A DNA stretch of 64,000 nt from Azonexus sp. (GTDB lineage: Bacteria; Pseudomonadota; Gammaproteobacteria; Burkholderiales; Rhodocyclaceae): contig JAUYSK010000016.1 of assembly GCA_030696345.1 (NCBI GenBank), positions 310,001 to 374,000 of the forward strand, in the 5' to 3' direction. The first letter of the stretch is position 1. Every line of letters begins with the position of its first letter. The notes under the pieces were generated by a model that saw only the letters and a program-made list of their open reading frames with translations, was not told the origin of the DNA and made no database searches. A program made the translations under genes and the position numbers. Positions 8,502-18,374 of the stretch are shown in pieces.

Positions 8502-11021
8502 ATGACCAAAAAGCTGATAATTGCTGAAAAACCTTCCGTCGCCGCCGACATCGCCAAGGCGCTGGGAGGCTTTACCAAGCACGACGACTACTTCGAAAGC
8601 GAGACGCACGTGCTCTCTTCGGCGGTCGGCCACCTGCTGGAACTGTCCTGCCCGGAAGAATTCGAAGTCAAACGCGGCAAATGGTCATTTGCCCACCTGC
8701 CGGTCATCCCGCCGCATTTCGCGCTGAAGCCGATCGAAAAAACCGAGTCCCGACTCAAGGTGCTTGCCAAGCTGATCAAGCGCAAGGATGTCAGCAGCCT
8801 GATCAATGCCTGTGACGCGGGGCGTGAAGGTGAGTTGATCTTCAATTACATCGCCCAGCACACCAAGTCGGGCAAGCCGGTACAGCGGCTGTGGCTGCAA
8901 TCGATGACCCAGGGCGCCATCCGCGACGGCTTCACCCGCCTGCGCAAGGGCGAAGAAATGCAGGGCCTCGGCGATGCCGCTGTCTGCCGTTCGGAATCCG
9001 ACTGGCTGGTCGGCATCAACGGCACGCGGGCAATGACCGCCTTCAACTCGAAAACCGGTGGATTCCACCTGACCACAGTCGGCCGTGTACAAACACCGAC
9101 GCTGGCCATCGTCGTCGACCGCGAAAAGAAAATCCGTGAATTTAAGTCACGTGACTATTGGGAAGTCGAAGCCGATTTCGCCGCCAAGGCCGGAAATTAT
9201 GTCGGCAAGTGGTTCGATGAGGGCTACAAGGGCAAGGAAGACGACGAACACGCCCGTGCCGACCGCCTCTGGGAGCAGAACAAGGCCGATGCCATCCGCG
9301 CTGCCACCTTTGGCAAGCCGGGCATCGTCACCGAAGAAGCCAAGCCGGAAACCCGTCTCTCACCGCTACTCTTCGACCTGACCAGCCTGCAACGTGAAGC
9401 CAACGGCCGCTTTGGCTTCTCTGCCAAGACCACGCTGTCACTCGCCCAAGCCCTGTACGAGAAGCACAAGGTTCTGACCTACCCGCGGACCGATTCCCGC
9501 TGCCTGCCGGAAGACTACCTGCCCACCGTCAAGGAAACTCTGGCCGTATTGACCGGCGAAGGTGCCGGCAAGGGCCATGACGAGGTGCTGCTTGCCCGTT
9601 ACGCCCCGTTTGCCCATCAGATTCTGGCGCGCAACTGGGTATTGCCCAACAAGCGCATTTTCAACAACGCCAAGATCAGCGACCACTTCGCCATCATCCC
9701 GACGCCACAGGCGCCGAAGAATCTGAACGAACTGGAACAGAAGCTTTACGACTTCGTCGTCAAGCGCTTCCTGTCTGTCTTCTTCCCCGCTGCCGAATAT
9801 CTGGTCACCACCCGCATCACCCGCGTCGAGGGCTACCCGTTCAAGACCGAAGGCAAGGTACTGGTCAATCCGGGCTGGCTGGCCGTCCATGGCAAGGAAG
9901 CCCAGGAAGGCACCGAAGGCAATTTGGTTGCGGTCGACGCCGGCGAAAAGGTGAAAGCCGAAGAAGTCACCGTCAAGGCCAACGAAACCAAGCCACCACC
10001 GCGCTACTCTGAAGCCACGCTGCTCTCCGCCATGGAAGGCGCCGGCAAGATGGTCGATGACGAGGAACTCAAGGCTGCAATGGCCGGCCGTGGCCTCGGC
10101 ACGCCAGCCACTCGCGCCCAGATCATCGAAAACCTGATCGGCGAGCAGTACATGCTGCGCGAAGGTCGTGACCTGGTGCCAACCGCCAAGGCCTTCTCGC
10201 TGATGACCCTGCTCAACGGCCTCGGCATCAACGAGCTGACCCAGCCGGAACTGACTGGAGACTGGGAATGGAAACTCGGCCGCATCGAAAAGGGCGAGTT
10301 CACCCGCGTTGAGTTCATGCGTGAAATCGCCGAAATGACGCGCCACATGGTCGAGCGCGCCAAAACCTTCGACAGCGACACCATTCCTGGCGATTTCGGC
10401 GTGTTGACCGCAGCATGTCCTCGTTGCGGCGGCCAGATTCGCGAAACCTACAAGAAATTCCAGTGCGGTGGCTGTGATTACTCGCTGTGGAAAATCGTCG
10501 CCGGCCGTCAGTTCGAACCGGCGGAAATCGATACCCTGATCAACGAAAAGCAGATTGGCCCGCTTACCGGCTTCCGCAACAAGATGGGCCGGACTTTCGC
10601 GGCCGCCATCAAGCTGAATGAGAAGATGGAGCCGGAATTCGATTTCGGCCAGGACAAGGCCGACGCCGACTCCGCCGAGCCAGTCGATTTCTCGGCCCAG
10701 GAAAGCCTTGGCAAGTGCCCGAAATGTGCGGCCAACGTGTTCGAACATGGCAACGCCTATATCTGCGAAAAGTCGGTCGGCCCGGTAAAATCCTGCGACT
10801 TCCGCTCCGGCAAGGTCATCCTGCAACAACCCATTGAGCCAACCCAGATGCAAAAGCTGTTGGCCGGCGGCAAAACCGACCTGCTCAAGGAGTTCGTATC
10901 CAACCGCACCCGCCGGAAATTCTCAGCCTATCTGGTCGCCAAGGATGGCAAGGTGGGTTTCGAGTTCGAGAAAAAAGTCGCCAAACCCAAGGCACCCGCC
11001 AAGAAAAAAGCCGAAGCCTGA
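8502..11021 (+). CDS. topB: DNA topoisomerase III
   Basis: Type IA topoisomerase of 839 residues that relaxes and decatenates DNA via a single-strand break. The TOPRIM domain starts at IIAEKPSVAADIAKALGG and includes DAGREGELIF; the active-site tyrosine is about Tyr327 in LTYPRTDSRCLPED, matching the family. The C-terminus carries two zinc-ribbon-like segments (CPRCGG...CGGC near 637-657 and CPKC...C near 740-765) and a basic AKKK tail, as in TopB enzymes of this group that are longer than the 653-residue E. coli protein. No shift or stop interrupts it. Confidence 0.97.
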   Translation: MTKKLIIAEKPSVAADIAKALGGFTKHDDYFESETHVLSSAVGHLLELSCPEEFEVKRGKWSFAHLPVIPPHFALKPIEKTESRLKVLAKLIKRKDVSSLINACDAGREGELIFNYIAQHTKSGKPVQRLWLQSMTQGAIRDGFTRLRKGEEMQGLGDAAVCRSESDWLVGINGTRAMTAFNSKTGGFHLTTVGRVQTPTLAIVVDREKKIREFKSRDYWEVEADFAAKAGNYVGKWFDEGYKGKEDDEHARADRLWEQNKADAIRAATFGKPGIVTEEAKPETRLSPLLFDLTSLQREANGRFGFSAKTTLSLAQALYEKHKVLTYPRTDSRCLPEDYLPTVKETLAVLTGEGAGKGHDEVLLARYAPFAHQILARNWVLPNKRIFNNAKISDHFAIIPTPQAPKNLNELEQKLYDFVVKRFLSVFFPAAEYLVTTRITRVEGYPFKTEGKVLVNPGWLAVHGKEAQEGTEGNLVAVDAGEKVKAEEVTVKANETKPPPRYSEATLLSAMEGAGKMVDDEELKAAMAGRGLGTPATRAQIIENLIGEQYMLREGRDLVPTAKAFSLMTLLNGLGINELTQPELTGDWEWKLGRIEKGEFTRVEFMREIAEMTRHMVERAKTFDSDTIPGDFGVLTAACPRCGGQIRETYKKFQCGGCDYSLWKIVAGRQFEPAEIDTLINEKQIGPLTGFRNKMGRTFAAAIKLNEKMEPEFDFGQDKADADSAEPVDFSAQESLGKCPKCAANVFEHGNAYICEKSVGPVKSCDFRSGKVILQQPIEPTQMQKLLAGGKTDLLKEFVSNRTRRKFSAYLVAKDGKVGFEFEKKVAKPKAPAKKKAEA

Positions 11022-11039
11022 TTGTCGGCAAGCGATTCA

Positions 11040-11074
11040 GCAAAAGCCATCGGCATTCGTTCCGAGGGCTTTGC
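11040..11074 (+). terminator. Possible terminator downstream of topB
   Basis: Imperfect stem-loop in the 111-bp convergent gap: GCAAA(A)GCC pairs with GGCTTTGC and an inner TCGG pairs with CCGA. Only a short T run follows, so termination strength is doubtful. Confidence 0.35.
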
Positions 11075-11132
11075 GTTTAGGGGATTGGCGGCCGCTGTTT
11101 ATCAGTAATCATAATCGCACCGCTGCAGAATT

Positions 11133-14100
11133 TCAGGCTTTGCGATCACTTCGCCATTGGCGCAAAATTTCTTGGGCTGCAACGAAATCGAATCCATGAA
11201 TTCTTTGGGTAAACGGGAAATATTGTTCGCCCATGGCCGCACGCAGCACGGGTTCCTGCTCTTCAAATAAGGCATTGGCGGCGAAATCGCCTTCCGCTAG
11301 CAAGGCATCCAGTGCATCGAGAAACTCTTCGGAGATTGAGGTTGGGCACAAGGAGTTGTTGCCAGAGTCGATATTTTCCGGATTGGGCAGCGCCGAACCA
11401 AGTTCCTTGAATGCCAGTTCGATGGCCTTCATATCAGCCAATAAATCGGGATTTTCCATATCGATGACTTGCGCGCTGCGTAGATGCATTTCGATCTGCC
11501 GAGCACGCTCCGCAACACTGTTGATACCCAGAGTGGCAGCAGCCCCCTTGAGGCTATGTGCCTGCCGAATGGAAGTTTCCTGGTCCCCGGAATTCAGATT
11601 GGCGACCAGTGAAACCATGTCCTCAGCGTGCCCATCCACAAAACGGCGAACCAGTTCAAGATATTTGGCCACCTTGCCCCGAACCGCAGCGACGCCCTGC
11701 TTGATATTGACACCCGGGACAATAGCGAGGCGCTCAAGGATTGAAGCATTGGATTTGGCCAAAAGTGGGTCAGAGTCCCGTGTGGCTTTTGGCCGGAAAG
11801 GATTATCTATCCGCAAGTTGCCGGGAAGCCAAAGCAGAAGCATTGCATAAAGTTCATCAGGATCGACCGGTTTGGCAATGAAATCATTCATCCCGGCAAC
11901 TTTGCAGGCTAGACGGTCTTCATCGAAGGCATTGGCGGTCATCGCCAGGATAGGAACATTTTCCCTGCCGGGCAGTTGATGAATGGCACGGGTTGCAGCC
12001 AAACCATCCATGTTGGGCATCTGCATGTCCATCAGAATGAGATCATAGGCATGCTTCTTCGCCAGATCCAATGCCTCAAGACCGTCGACAGCACAATCCA
12101 CTTCAAGACCAACGCCATGCAATAGTTCCAGCGCCACTTCGCGGTTGATGGCATTGTCCTCGGCAAGCAGCAGGCGGGCGGTACTGTGCAGCGCCAACAG
12201 TTCGCGTTCTGCATTGGTGTAACGGGACCGGGACTCCTCCGGCAAAATACCGTGACCCCGCTGCAGACGGGCGGTAAACCAGAAGGTACTACCTTTGCCG
12301 GGCGTGCTTTCTGCACCCACCTCCCCACCCATCATCAGTGCAAGGCGGCGCGAGATAACCAGACCAAGACCCGTACCACCATATTTTCGGGTGGTACTTG
12401 CATCCATCTGTTCGAAAGCCTTGAACAGGTTACCCAGATTATCCGGCGAAATGCCGATCCCTGTATCGCTGACTTCAAAGCGCACGATCAGATCATCGCC
12501 CTCTTCGGCAAGGAGATGCGCACGCATGGTAATCGTGCCTTGATCGGTAAATTTGACCGCATTGCTGGCAAAGTTGAGCAAGGCTTGCCGCAAGCGCATC
12601 GCATCGCCACGCAGCCAGATTGGAACGGCATCGCCATCGATTGCGATCAACAGACCTTTTGCTTCAGCAGATTCGGCGATCAGAGAGCGAACATGGTCAA
12701 GAACTGCCGAGAGGGCAAAGTCGCTATGCTCAATCTGCAGCTTGCCGGCTTCGATCTTGGAAATGTCGAGAATGTCGTTGATGATCGAGAGCAGGTGACG
12801 CCCGGCAGCATCGATTTTATCCAGGCGGTCGAGTTGATCCCTGGTTGCTGTCCCGCGGAGAATGTGGGTCAGACCGAGGATGGCATTCATTGGCGTGCGT
12901 ATTTCATGGCTCATGTTTGCCAGGAACATGCTTTTGGCGCGATTTGCCAACTCGGCAGCATCACGCGCCACACGAAGATCTTCTTCGGCATGCTTGCGAT
13001 CGGAGATATTGCGCACAACGGCAGTGATCTGGTCAGACTGAAGCGGCAACAGACGTGCCTCGAAATCCTGAGGGCCCTCCGACATGGGAAGACAATACTC
13101 GACGACGTGCATTTGCCGATCCTGCATGACGTCATGAATGCCTTCCGAGAACAATCTGGCGACCTCCGGCGGGAGGACATCCGGCATACGTTTCCCGAGA
13201 AAATCCTCAGGTTTCAAGTATAGGTCGTTGGACTTTCTGGACCGGAAGTCGATGATTGTGCCGTCTGCCTGCATTCGAAAATAGAGGTCGGGCACGGCCA
13301 GGAACAACTGATTGAGTTCCGCAGTACGCTCCTCGATCAGCTCTGACAAATGATCACGGTGTTTGCGCAGTTCCTCTTCGATATGTTTGCGCTCAGTGAT
13401 ATCGCGGGCGGCAGCATAGATTCTCTGACCATCGGGGCGAGCATGCCACTCGATCCAGCGATAGCTGCCATCGCGGTGCCGGTAACGGTTGACGAAATTG
13501 ATGACCAGGCATTGCTCGGCCAGGCGCTTGAGCACACCGAGCGTTGGCTCGGTGTCTTCAGGATGAACAAAATCAAGGAAGCGTCGTCCTTCAAGCTCTG
13601 CCACGCTATAGCCTAGGACTTCCTGCCATGAAGGATTGACCTTCCGGAAGAAGCCATCCGTATCGGCAATGCAGAACAGATCGAGCGCACCGTTGAAGTA
13701 GTTATCGAATTCCTCGGTTTTCTCCCGGAGTTTGGCTTCAGCGCGTTGGCGAAGCGTGCTTTTTACTTCATTGCTGAGAATCAGCGCGACATGTTTGAAG
13801 AAAATCGGCAGGTACTCGCGCAATCTGGCACCGCTGATGTGCAGATTCTCCAGCATGATGATGCCGACAGTTTCATTGCCGGCCAGTAGCGGGAAAGCCC
13901 AGGTCCAGGCGCCGGGAATCACGCCGTCGCGAAGTAATGCAGCCTCAGAGCGGAGGGACTGTTCAACAAAACAGCCAGTTTCCTTGGCCTGCCGTGCCAA
14001 TGGGTCATCTATTTCACTGACAGTAAGGGCACCCTGGACAAAATCGACATAATGAATTTCATCGCCCAACCAATACCAGAGACGGATGTTGGTCCCACCG

Positions 14101-14285
14101 ATCGTCTCGACGATGCTGTTGAGCATGCCCGAAATCATCGTGTCGAGCCCGGGCAGCGGGTTCAGTTGCTCAGTCAGACGAACAACCAATTGCAGATATG
14201 ACTTGTCCTCGGCTAGCCGCTTGTTGCGCTGGCGCAGTCGCTCCAGCTCAGCCTGGAGGTCAGTCTCGTCGATACGTTCAATCAA
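11133..14285 (-). CDS. Hybrid sensor histidine kinase (GAF-PAS-PAS-HisKA-HATPase-REC-Hpt)
   Basis: Cytoplasmic multi-domain kinase of 1050 residues. From the N-terminus: a short coiled coil (5-40), a GAF-like domain (about 40-195), two PAS domains (about 205-320 and 330-440), HisKA with His460 in [12 protein letters not shown], an HATPase domain with the DTGIGI and GTGLGL boxes, a receiver domain with Asp753 in [13 protein letters not shown], and an Hpt domain with His910 in [12 protein letters not shown]. There is no membrane segment or DNA-binding output, so it should pass phosphate to an unlinked regulator. Its ATG overlaps the DUF1638 stop (ATGA), making it the last gene of the corrinoid operon; the GAF or PAS domains may sense a state of that pathway (inference). 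Confidence 0.93.
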   Translation of the reverse strand: MIERIDETDLQAELERLRQRNKRLAEDKSYLQLVVRLTEQLNPLPGLDTMISGMLNSIVETIGGTNIRLWYWLGDEIHYVDFVQGALTVSEIDDPLARQAKETGCFVEQSLRSEAALLRDGVIPGAWTWAFPLLAGNETVGIIMLENLHISGARLREYLPIFFKHVALILSNEVKSTLRQRAEAKLREKTEEFDNYFNGALDLFCIADTDGFFRKVNPSWQEVLGYSVAELEGRRFLDFVHPEDTEPTLGVLKRLAEQCLVINFVNRYRHRDGSYRWIEWHARPDGQRIYAAARDITERKHIEEELRKHRDHLSELIEERTAELNQLFLAVPDLYFRMQADGTIIDFRSRKSNDLYLKPEDFLGKRMPDVLPPEVARLFSEGIHDVMQDRQMHVVEYCLPMSEGPQDFEARLLPLQSDQITAVVRNISDRKHAEEDLRVARDAAELANRAKSMFLANMSHEIRTPMNAILGLTHILRGTATRDQLDRLDKIDAAGRHLLSIINDILDISKIEAGKLQIEHSDFALSAVLDHVRSLIAESAEAKGLLIAIDGDAVPIWLRGDAMRLRQALLNFASNAVKFTDQGTITMRAHLLAEEGDDLIVRFEVSDTGIGISPDNLGNLFKAFEQMDASTTRKYGGTGLGLVISRRLALMMGGEVGAESTPGKGSTFWFTARLQRGHGILPEESRSRYTNAERELLALHSTARLLLAEDNAINREVALELLHGVGLEVDCAVDGLEALDLAKKHAYDLILMDMQMPNMDGLAATRAIHQLPGRENVPILAMTANAFDEDRLACKVAGMNDFIAKPVDPDELYAMLLLWLPGNLRIDNPFRPKATRDSDPLLAKSNASILERLAIVPGVNIKQGVAAVRGKVAKYLELVRRFVDGHAEDMVSLVANLNSGDQETSIRQAHSLKGAAATLGINSVAERARQIEMHLRSAQVIDMENPDLLADMKAIELAFKELGSALPNPENIDSGNNSLCPTSISEEFLDALDALLAEGDFAANALFEEQEPVLRAAMGEQYFPFTQRIHGFDFVAAQEILRQWRSDRKA

Positions 14286-14878
14286 GTTCTGTCTCGCTGT
14301 TCGCGTTCCGTGATGGCTTCAAGCAACACCGCCTCCAGATGGGAAAGGTCGGCATCCATCCAGACCAGAGGTAGATCGACAAAGCGCGCTGCTGCTTCTG
14401 CTGCGGCCGTGAAATCACCGGAACAGGGGGTGCGTATTGCTGCCATACACTTGTGGCTGCCGTGAAAAACTTCCCGGACAACTTTCAGATTGCTGCCGAA
14501 ACACTCAGTAATCATCGGCTCCCAGGTCAGTGCCCAGTCCTCAAGGAGGAAGTAGGCACCTTTGGAGAGCTCCTCCATGAATCTCTCGTAGCCGATCAGC
14601 ATAACAATGCAGTTCTGACCATGCGTGCGACAGGTGTGATGTCTATCGAGCAACTGTTCAAGGCGCGGATGGCAGGCGCCGTAGAAGACAATCGTCCGCT
14701 CTCCGGCCTTTTCTGCCGCCGCCAGACCCGCGTCCAGTTCAGCATGCAGGCGATCAAAATAATTATGCAGCGCCGAGTGCAGGTAACGTGTTTCGAGCTG
14801 CCAGCCATTTTTTTTGATCAGATAGTCCGTTTCCTTTTGCAGGATGCCGCAACCGATCAGGGTGATCGAGGTATTCAT
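14282..14878 (-). CDS. DUF1638 domain-containing protein
   Basis: Protein of 198 residues with the DUF1638 pattern: an N-terminal [10 protein letters not shown], a central [13 protein letters not shown] and a Cys/His-rich [11 protein letters not shown] segment. The function is unknown; members of this family are frequently encoded beside corrinoid proteins and UroD-like methyltransferases, as here. The clustered Cys and His residues could bind metal or cofactor, but that is a guess. It overlaps its neighbours by 4 nt on both sides (ATGA with the methyltransferase gene upstream and with the kinase gene downstream). Confidence 0.82.
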   Translation of the reverse strand: MNTSITLIGCGILQKETDYLIKKNGWQLETRYLHSALHNYFDRLHAELDAGLAAAEKAGERTIVFYGACHPRLEQLLDRHHTCRTHGQNCIVMLIGYERFMEELSKGAYFLLEDWALTWEPMITECFGSNLKVVREVFHGSHKCMAAIRTPCSGDFTAAAEAAARFVDLPLVWMDADLSHLEAVLLEAITEREQRDRT

Positions 14879-15924
14879 GGCAGCGTCCCAAATTCGAAGG
14901 CCGCCTCAAGCATGTCGTGAATGCTGGCTTCCGGAATCGCCATGGGCATCACGCCGGTCCCGAACAGAAAATGGCCGCCCGGTTTTCCGATCTCGCAGAT
15001 GCGCTTGACCTCCGCCCGTGTTTCTTCCCGTGTCCAGTGAATCAGTTTGATGTCGTCAATGACGCCACAGGTCAGTCCCTTGCCATCATGCTGCAGTAGA
15101 CGGGCATTAATGATCGATTTTGCCTCGGCCAGATTATCGAGCGGACTAACGTAGTGGATTGCGATGTTCAACTCATTCATCACGTCTGGTATGACCGCGT
15201 TGAAAGGGGCCATTCCGCAGTAGTAAACAATGTTGCCAACCCCGCCGGGAGCAAGGTCACGCTTCATCCAGGGCATGGCCAAGGAATCGAAGCGGTTTCT
15301 GCCAACAAAATAAACGGTGCCGAAGGGGCTGGAATAGACCAGCACGTTGGCGCCAGCAGCACGATATGCGGCAACTTCCTTCTGGTAAAACTCGGCGCAT
15401 TTGGCAAGCAGATGGTCGCGCAAGTCCGCCGGGCCGGACATCAGCAACTCCATCCACTTGTCCATACCCATCAAAAGCGCTGGCAGGCTGGTCGACGCGG
15501 TCAGGTAGGCACAAATCGGGCGGCTGCTACCAACCTCCTCGCGGAGAATATTCAGGCACTTCGCCGTTTCTGCCCAGGCCGGGTGGGTTGTGATGTCATC
15601 AGGAACCTGGAGTTTGGCAATGTCCTCCCAGGTTTTGATGACGAAATCGCCAACGTTCGGTGACCCGTCTTCAGCATAGAGTATCTTCTCGCAGCCGAAG
15701 AATTCAGCTTCCTTGCCAACGTAGAAAAGGCTCCAGACGTTATCGTGACCAAAACGTCGATTCATCCGCAATTGCCCTTCGGCAACATGCTCGCCCCTGC
15801 TGTAATACTGTTGTTGCGGCATACCGAGTTCGCGCGCGCCCTGGTCCAGGAGGTTGCAAAAGACGGGAATGCGAGGTGCCGGAGTTCCATTGATGGCGGC
15901 AACAAGGATGTCGAGAGGGGTCAT
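14875..15924 (-). CDS. Uroporphyrinogen decarboxylase-family (MtaA/CmuA-like) methyltransferase
   Basis: 349-residue TIM-barrel protein of the UroD superfamily. Next to a corrinoid protein and an activator, it should move a methyl group to or from the corrinoid rather than decarboxylate uroporphyrinogen. Oddity: canonical MtaA/MtbA enzymes bind zinc through an HxC pair and a distant Cys. The equivalent sites here read YYCG (Tyr234, Cys236) and FGTG (Thr323), so only one ligand seems kept; this is a by-eye alignment. Start ATG overlaps the corrinoid gene stop (ATGA). The methyl donor and acceptor cannot be named from sequence. Confidence 0.87.
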   Translation of the reverse strand: MTPLDILVAAINGTPAPRIPVFCNLLDQGARELGMPQQQYYSRGEHVAEGQLRMNRRFGHDNVWSLFYVGKEAEFFGCEKILYAEDGSPNVGDFVIKTWEDIAKLQVPDDITTHPAWAETAKCLNILREEVGSSRPICAYLTASTSLPALLMGMDKWMELLMSGPADLRDHLLAKCAEFYQKEVAAYRAAGANVLVYSSPFGTVYFVGRNRFDSLAMPWMKRDLAPGGVGNIVYYCGMAPFNAVIPDVMNELNIAIHYVSPLDNLAEAKSIINARLLQHDGKGLTCGVIDDIKLIHWTREETRAEVKRICEIGKPGGHFLFGTGVMPMAIPEASIHDMLEAAFEFGTLP

Positions 15925-16598
15925 GGTCCACCTCCATCCTTAACGACACGGATCAGGCCAATGATCATCCGGCTGGCCGTGATGCCATCGGCTGCCCAGC
16001 CGTCTGCACCAACTGATTTGTAGAGCGCTTCATCGAAACGATAGGGAGCACCTCCTACAACAATCTTGATTTTCTCCTCCAGACCTCGCTGGCAGAGAAT
16101 TTCCCGCACTTTTCGGCAGCCGTTCTCGCCAGTTGCGGTATGAACCATCATGGCGGAAACCGCGATAACCTGCGCGTCGTGTGCGACTGCTTCATCGACA
16201 AATTTCTCGGCTGGAACATTGACCCCGAGATCGACTACTTCGACCATCAGTGCTTTCAGGCAGCCCATGACGATGCGCTTGCCCAATGAATGCAGGTCGC
16301 CCGCAGCAGTACCAATCACTACACGGCCGATGATTTCCGGTGGGTGCTTGAATTTTTCGAGCATCCGCTCGGTTACCTCGGCAGCAATCTGCGCGGTCAT
16401 GAAGTGTTGAGCGAGATTGGCATCCGGGTTGCGGGTAATGTCGGCCATCATCTCCTCGACCGCCGGAATGACCACCTTGAAAACGACGTCTTCGGCAGTC
16501 AGACCTTGTGCCATAGCCTCATTGATGACCTCGAAAGCAGCCTCTTTGTCAGTTTCAAAGACGGCTTCGTTATAGGCTTTGATGATGCGCTCAAGCAT
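15921..16598 (-). CDS. Corrinoid (cobalamin-binding) methyl-carrier protein
   Basis: 225-residue protein of the MtaC/MtbC/MttC type. An N-terminal helical cap domain (about 1-88) precedes a Rossmann-like B12-binding domain. The cobalt-ligating motif DxHxxG is present as DLHSLG (Asp101, His103, Gly106), and the later GG motif as VVGGAPYRF. The ATG at 16598 was chosen because a GGGAG Shine-Dalgarno sits just upstream and the protein then begins like its family (MLERIIKAYNEAV); a longer reading would overlap the activator gene. It carries the methyl group between the partner enzymes and is reactivated by the upstream RACo-like protein. Confidence 0.94.
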   Translation of the reverse strand: MLERIIKAYNEAVFETDKEAAFEVINEAMAQGLTAEDVVFKVVIPAVEEMMADITRNPDANLAQHFMTAQIAAEVTERMLEKFKHPPEIIGRVVIGTAAGDLHSLGKRIVMGCLKALMVEVVDLGVNVPAEKFVDEAVAHDAQVIAVSAMMVHTATGENGCRKVREILCQRGLEEKIKIVVGGAPYRFDEALYKSVGADGWAADGITASRMIIGLIRVVKDGGGP

Positions 16599-16614
16599 TC
16601 TGGCTCCCGCTGTT

Positions 16615-18231
16615 TTACTGGTTTTGAATTGGCCGTAAACGCAGATGATCGATATAAAGATCATCATAGTCCCAAATCTGCGAAAGATTAATGGCGACGA
16701 TGTGATTTCTCATATTTGCAAAAGTGGCCAGGCCATCCTGATGCAAAAGACCCATCTCGCAACCCGCCAGACTGGCATCTGCAGCAAGTTCAATGAACTC
16801 GACAGGCAGCGGTGGCAGCAGACCAATTGCCTGGGCATGCGCAATATCCAGCGTATGACCAAATGCACCACAGACGCAGAGCCGTTGCACGGAATTCCAG
16901 CCCATGCCAGCCTGCCTGAGCAGGGCAGCCATGGCTGCTGCCGTAGCGGCCTTGGCGCGCTGGAAGGTGTCGATATCCTGAGCATGTAAGGCAGTTCGCG
17001 GATTGCCCGGGTCGAAGCAGAAACCCTCATCCCCGGTTGGAGATGCGAAGCGGCCAGAGGGCTTTAGTTGCCCGCTGGCCAGCAGGCAGGCTACGGCATC
17101 AACCAGCCCTGATCCGCAAAATCCTCGTTCCGGACTGCCACCTATCGTTTCAAGTGACCAGGCATCTCGATTGGGGCGGACGCGAAAGATAGCCCCGGGT
17201 TCGGCTGCCATGCCATTGCGCAGGCCGCTCCCTTCAAAGGCGGGGCCACCAGGCACCGCCGTGATGTGCAGATGCGTACCGTCCCAGAGAGCTATTTCGG
17301 TGTTGGTGCCTATGTCGAGGAGCAGACTTCCCGGTGGACCTTCGATCAGGCGTGTAGCGACAAGGTCGGCCAACAGGTCGGACCCAATGAATCCCGACAC
17401 CGGATCTGGAAGCGAAATAGTGGCATGGGGCAAAAGCCATTTCGACTGAAAAGCCGCAGGGTCTTTCGGCTGATAGTTGACCCGACCAGCCCAGTTTTCG
17501 GGGTCAAGTAATTCCCTGGCGCCCTGGCTGGTCAGCAGGGCAAGCATCGCTGCATTGCCGACTATGAATACTTCGCCAATTTCCGCCAGCATCGGTCGGA
17601 CTTCACCAACATCACGCATGAGAATGTCGCGCAGCGCGTGCAGGATGGCGTCACGCGCCAGATGTGCAACCTCTTCTGCACGCTCCGGCCGGTCAATCAC
17701 GCTTGCCAGGCGGTTGAGAATATCGGCGCCAAAAATTGCCTGCGGATTCGGACCGCGTCGCGTTGCAATACGTCTGCCCTGTTTGCGGTCCCACAGGGAG
17801 AGGCGAATATGCGTTGTTCCTAGATCAACTGCCAGACCATAAATGTGCTGTTGCAGTTCTGGACGCCCCGCGGGGGCCGCGCTCAGACTGTTCGCCGGGA
17901 TGCTGGTCCATGCTGAAGGCGGCGCCGGATCGTCAATCCTTATTTCGGAATCAGCTTGCAAACGCAACTGGCAGGCAAGCCGCGCACCGGCAGCACGTTC
18001 TGCTGGTTGAAGACGTTGATACTCTGCCGTGGTCTGCGCATTCACGTCGCCGCTGATCCAGGTTACGACGCAGGCACCGCAACTTCCGTTGCCGCCACAG
18101 GCCGCGCGAACCCGAATTTTTGTCGTATCAAGGACATCCCTCACCGAGGTGCCGGGCACAACCTGAAGGAGGCACTCCTCCGTTGCAGTGCGTACTCGCA
18201 GGGTCAGCGAGGCTTCCGGTCTTCTTTTCAT
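16615..18231 (-). CDS. RACo-like corrinoid activation protein (2Fe-2S ferredoxin + ASKHA ATPase)
   Basis: Protein of 538 residues that reductively reactivates Co(II)-corrinoid proteins with ATP. The N-terminal plant-type ferredoxin domain has the cluster ligands Cys45, Cys51, Cys54 (ACGGNGSCGACVV) and Cys87 (RLACQL). A middle region leads to the ASKHA ATPase fold with the phosphate loop VDLGTTHIRLSLWD and the C-terminal CVCGAFGHTLDIAHA. The ATG at 18231 fits a ferredoxin-type start; an upstream in-frame ATG would add 47 unrelated residues across the regulatory region. First gene of the five-gene corrinoid operon. Confidence 0.92.
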   Translation of the reverse strand: MKRRPEASLTLRVRTATEECLLQVVPGTSVRDVLDTTKIRVRAACGGNGSCGACVVTWISGDVNAQTTAEYQRLQPAERAAGARLACQLRLQADSEIRIDDPAPPSAWTSIPANSLSAAPAGRPELQQHIYGLAVDLGTTHIRLSLWDRKQGRRIATRRGPNPQAIFGADILNRLASVIDRPERAEEVAHLARDAILHALRDILMRDVGEVRPMLAEIGEVFIVGNAAMLALLTSQGARELLDPENWAGRVNYQPKDPAAFQSKWLLPHATISLPDPVSGFIGSDLLADLVATRLIEGPPGSLLLDIGTNTEIALWDGTHLHITAVPGGPAFEGSGLRNGMAAEPGAIFRVRPNRDAWSLETIGGSPERGFCGSGLVDAVACLLASGQLKPSGRFASPTGDEGFCFDPGNPRTALHAQDIDTFQRAKAATAAAMAALLRQAGMGWNSVQRLCVCGAFGHTLDIAHAQAIGLLPPLPVEFIELAADASLAGCEMGLLHQDGLATFANMRNHIVAINLSQIWDYDDLYIDHLRLRPIQNQ

Positions 18232-18266
18232 TTTTGCCCTCGGGTTGGCGGCAGAGTTACTCAGAC

Positions 18267-18320
18267 AAGCGTGACGCTTTGACTTGAGGGTAAACGAAAT
18301 TTCCTGACTTCGCGAGTCAG
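18267..18320. promoter_or_regulatory. Two inverted repeats upstream of the corrinoid operon
   Basis: AAGCG-TGA-CGCTT at 18267-18279 and CTGACT-TCGCG-AGTCAG at 18304-18320 lie in the 159-bp gap between the activator gene and oxyR. They may be operators for the corrinoid operon, or the second may act as a weak terminator for rsuA-oxyR. I saw no convincing sigma-70 or sigma-54 promoter and no cobalamin-riboswitch fold here. Confidence 0.35.
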
Positions 18321-18374
18321 CTGATTTCCGGGAAGGATGGCATCGGTCAGTGCGGCCGTTATCCGGTTCCACAC

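Noticed and set aside
9147..9156. CACGTG core inside topB as a further parS
   Set aside because: The flanks read GTCACGTGAC, which lacks the TTTCAC/GTGAAA arms.
9438..10853. 471-codon minus-strand open frame
   Set aside because: Antisense shadow of topB; no recognisable domain or ribosome-binding site.
12186..13223. 345-codon plus-strand open frame
   Set aside because: Lies antisense to the HisKA/HATPase region of the hybrid kinase; composition not protein-like.
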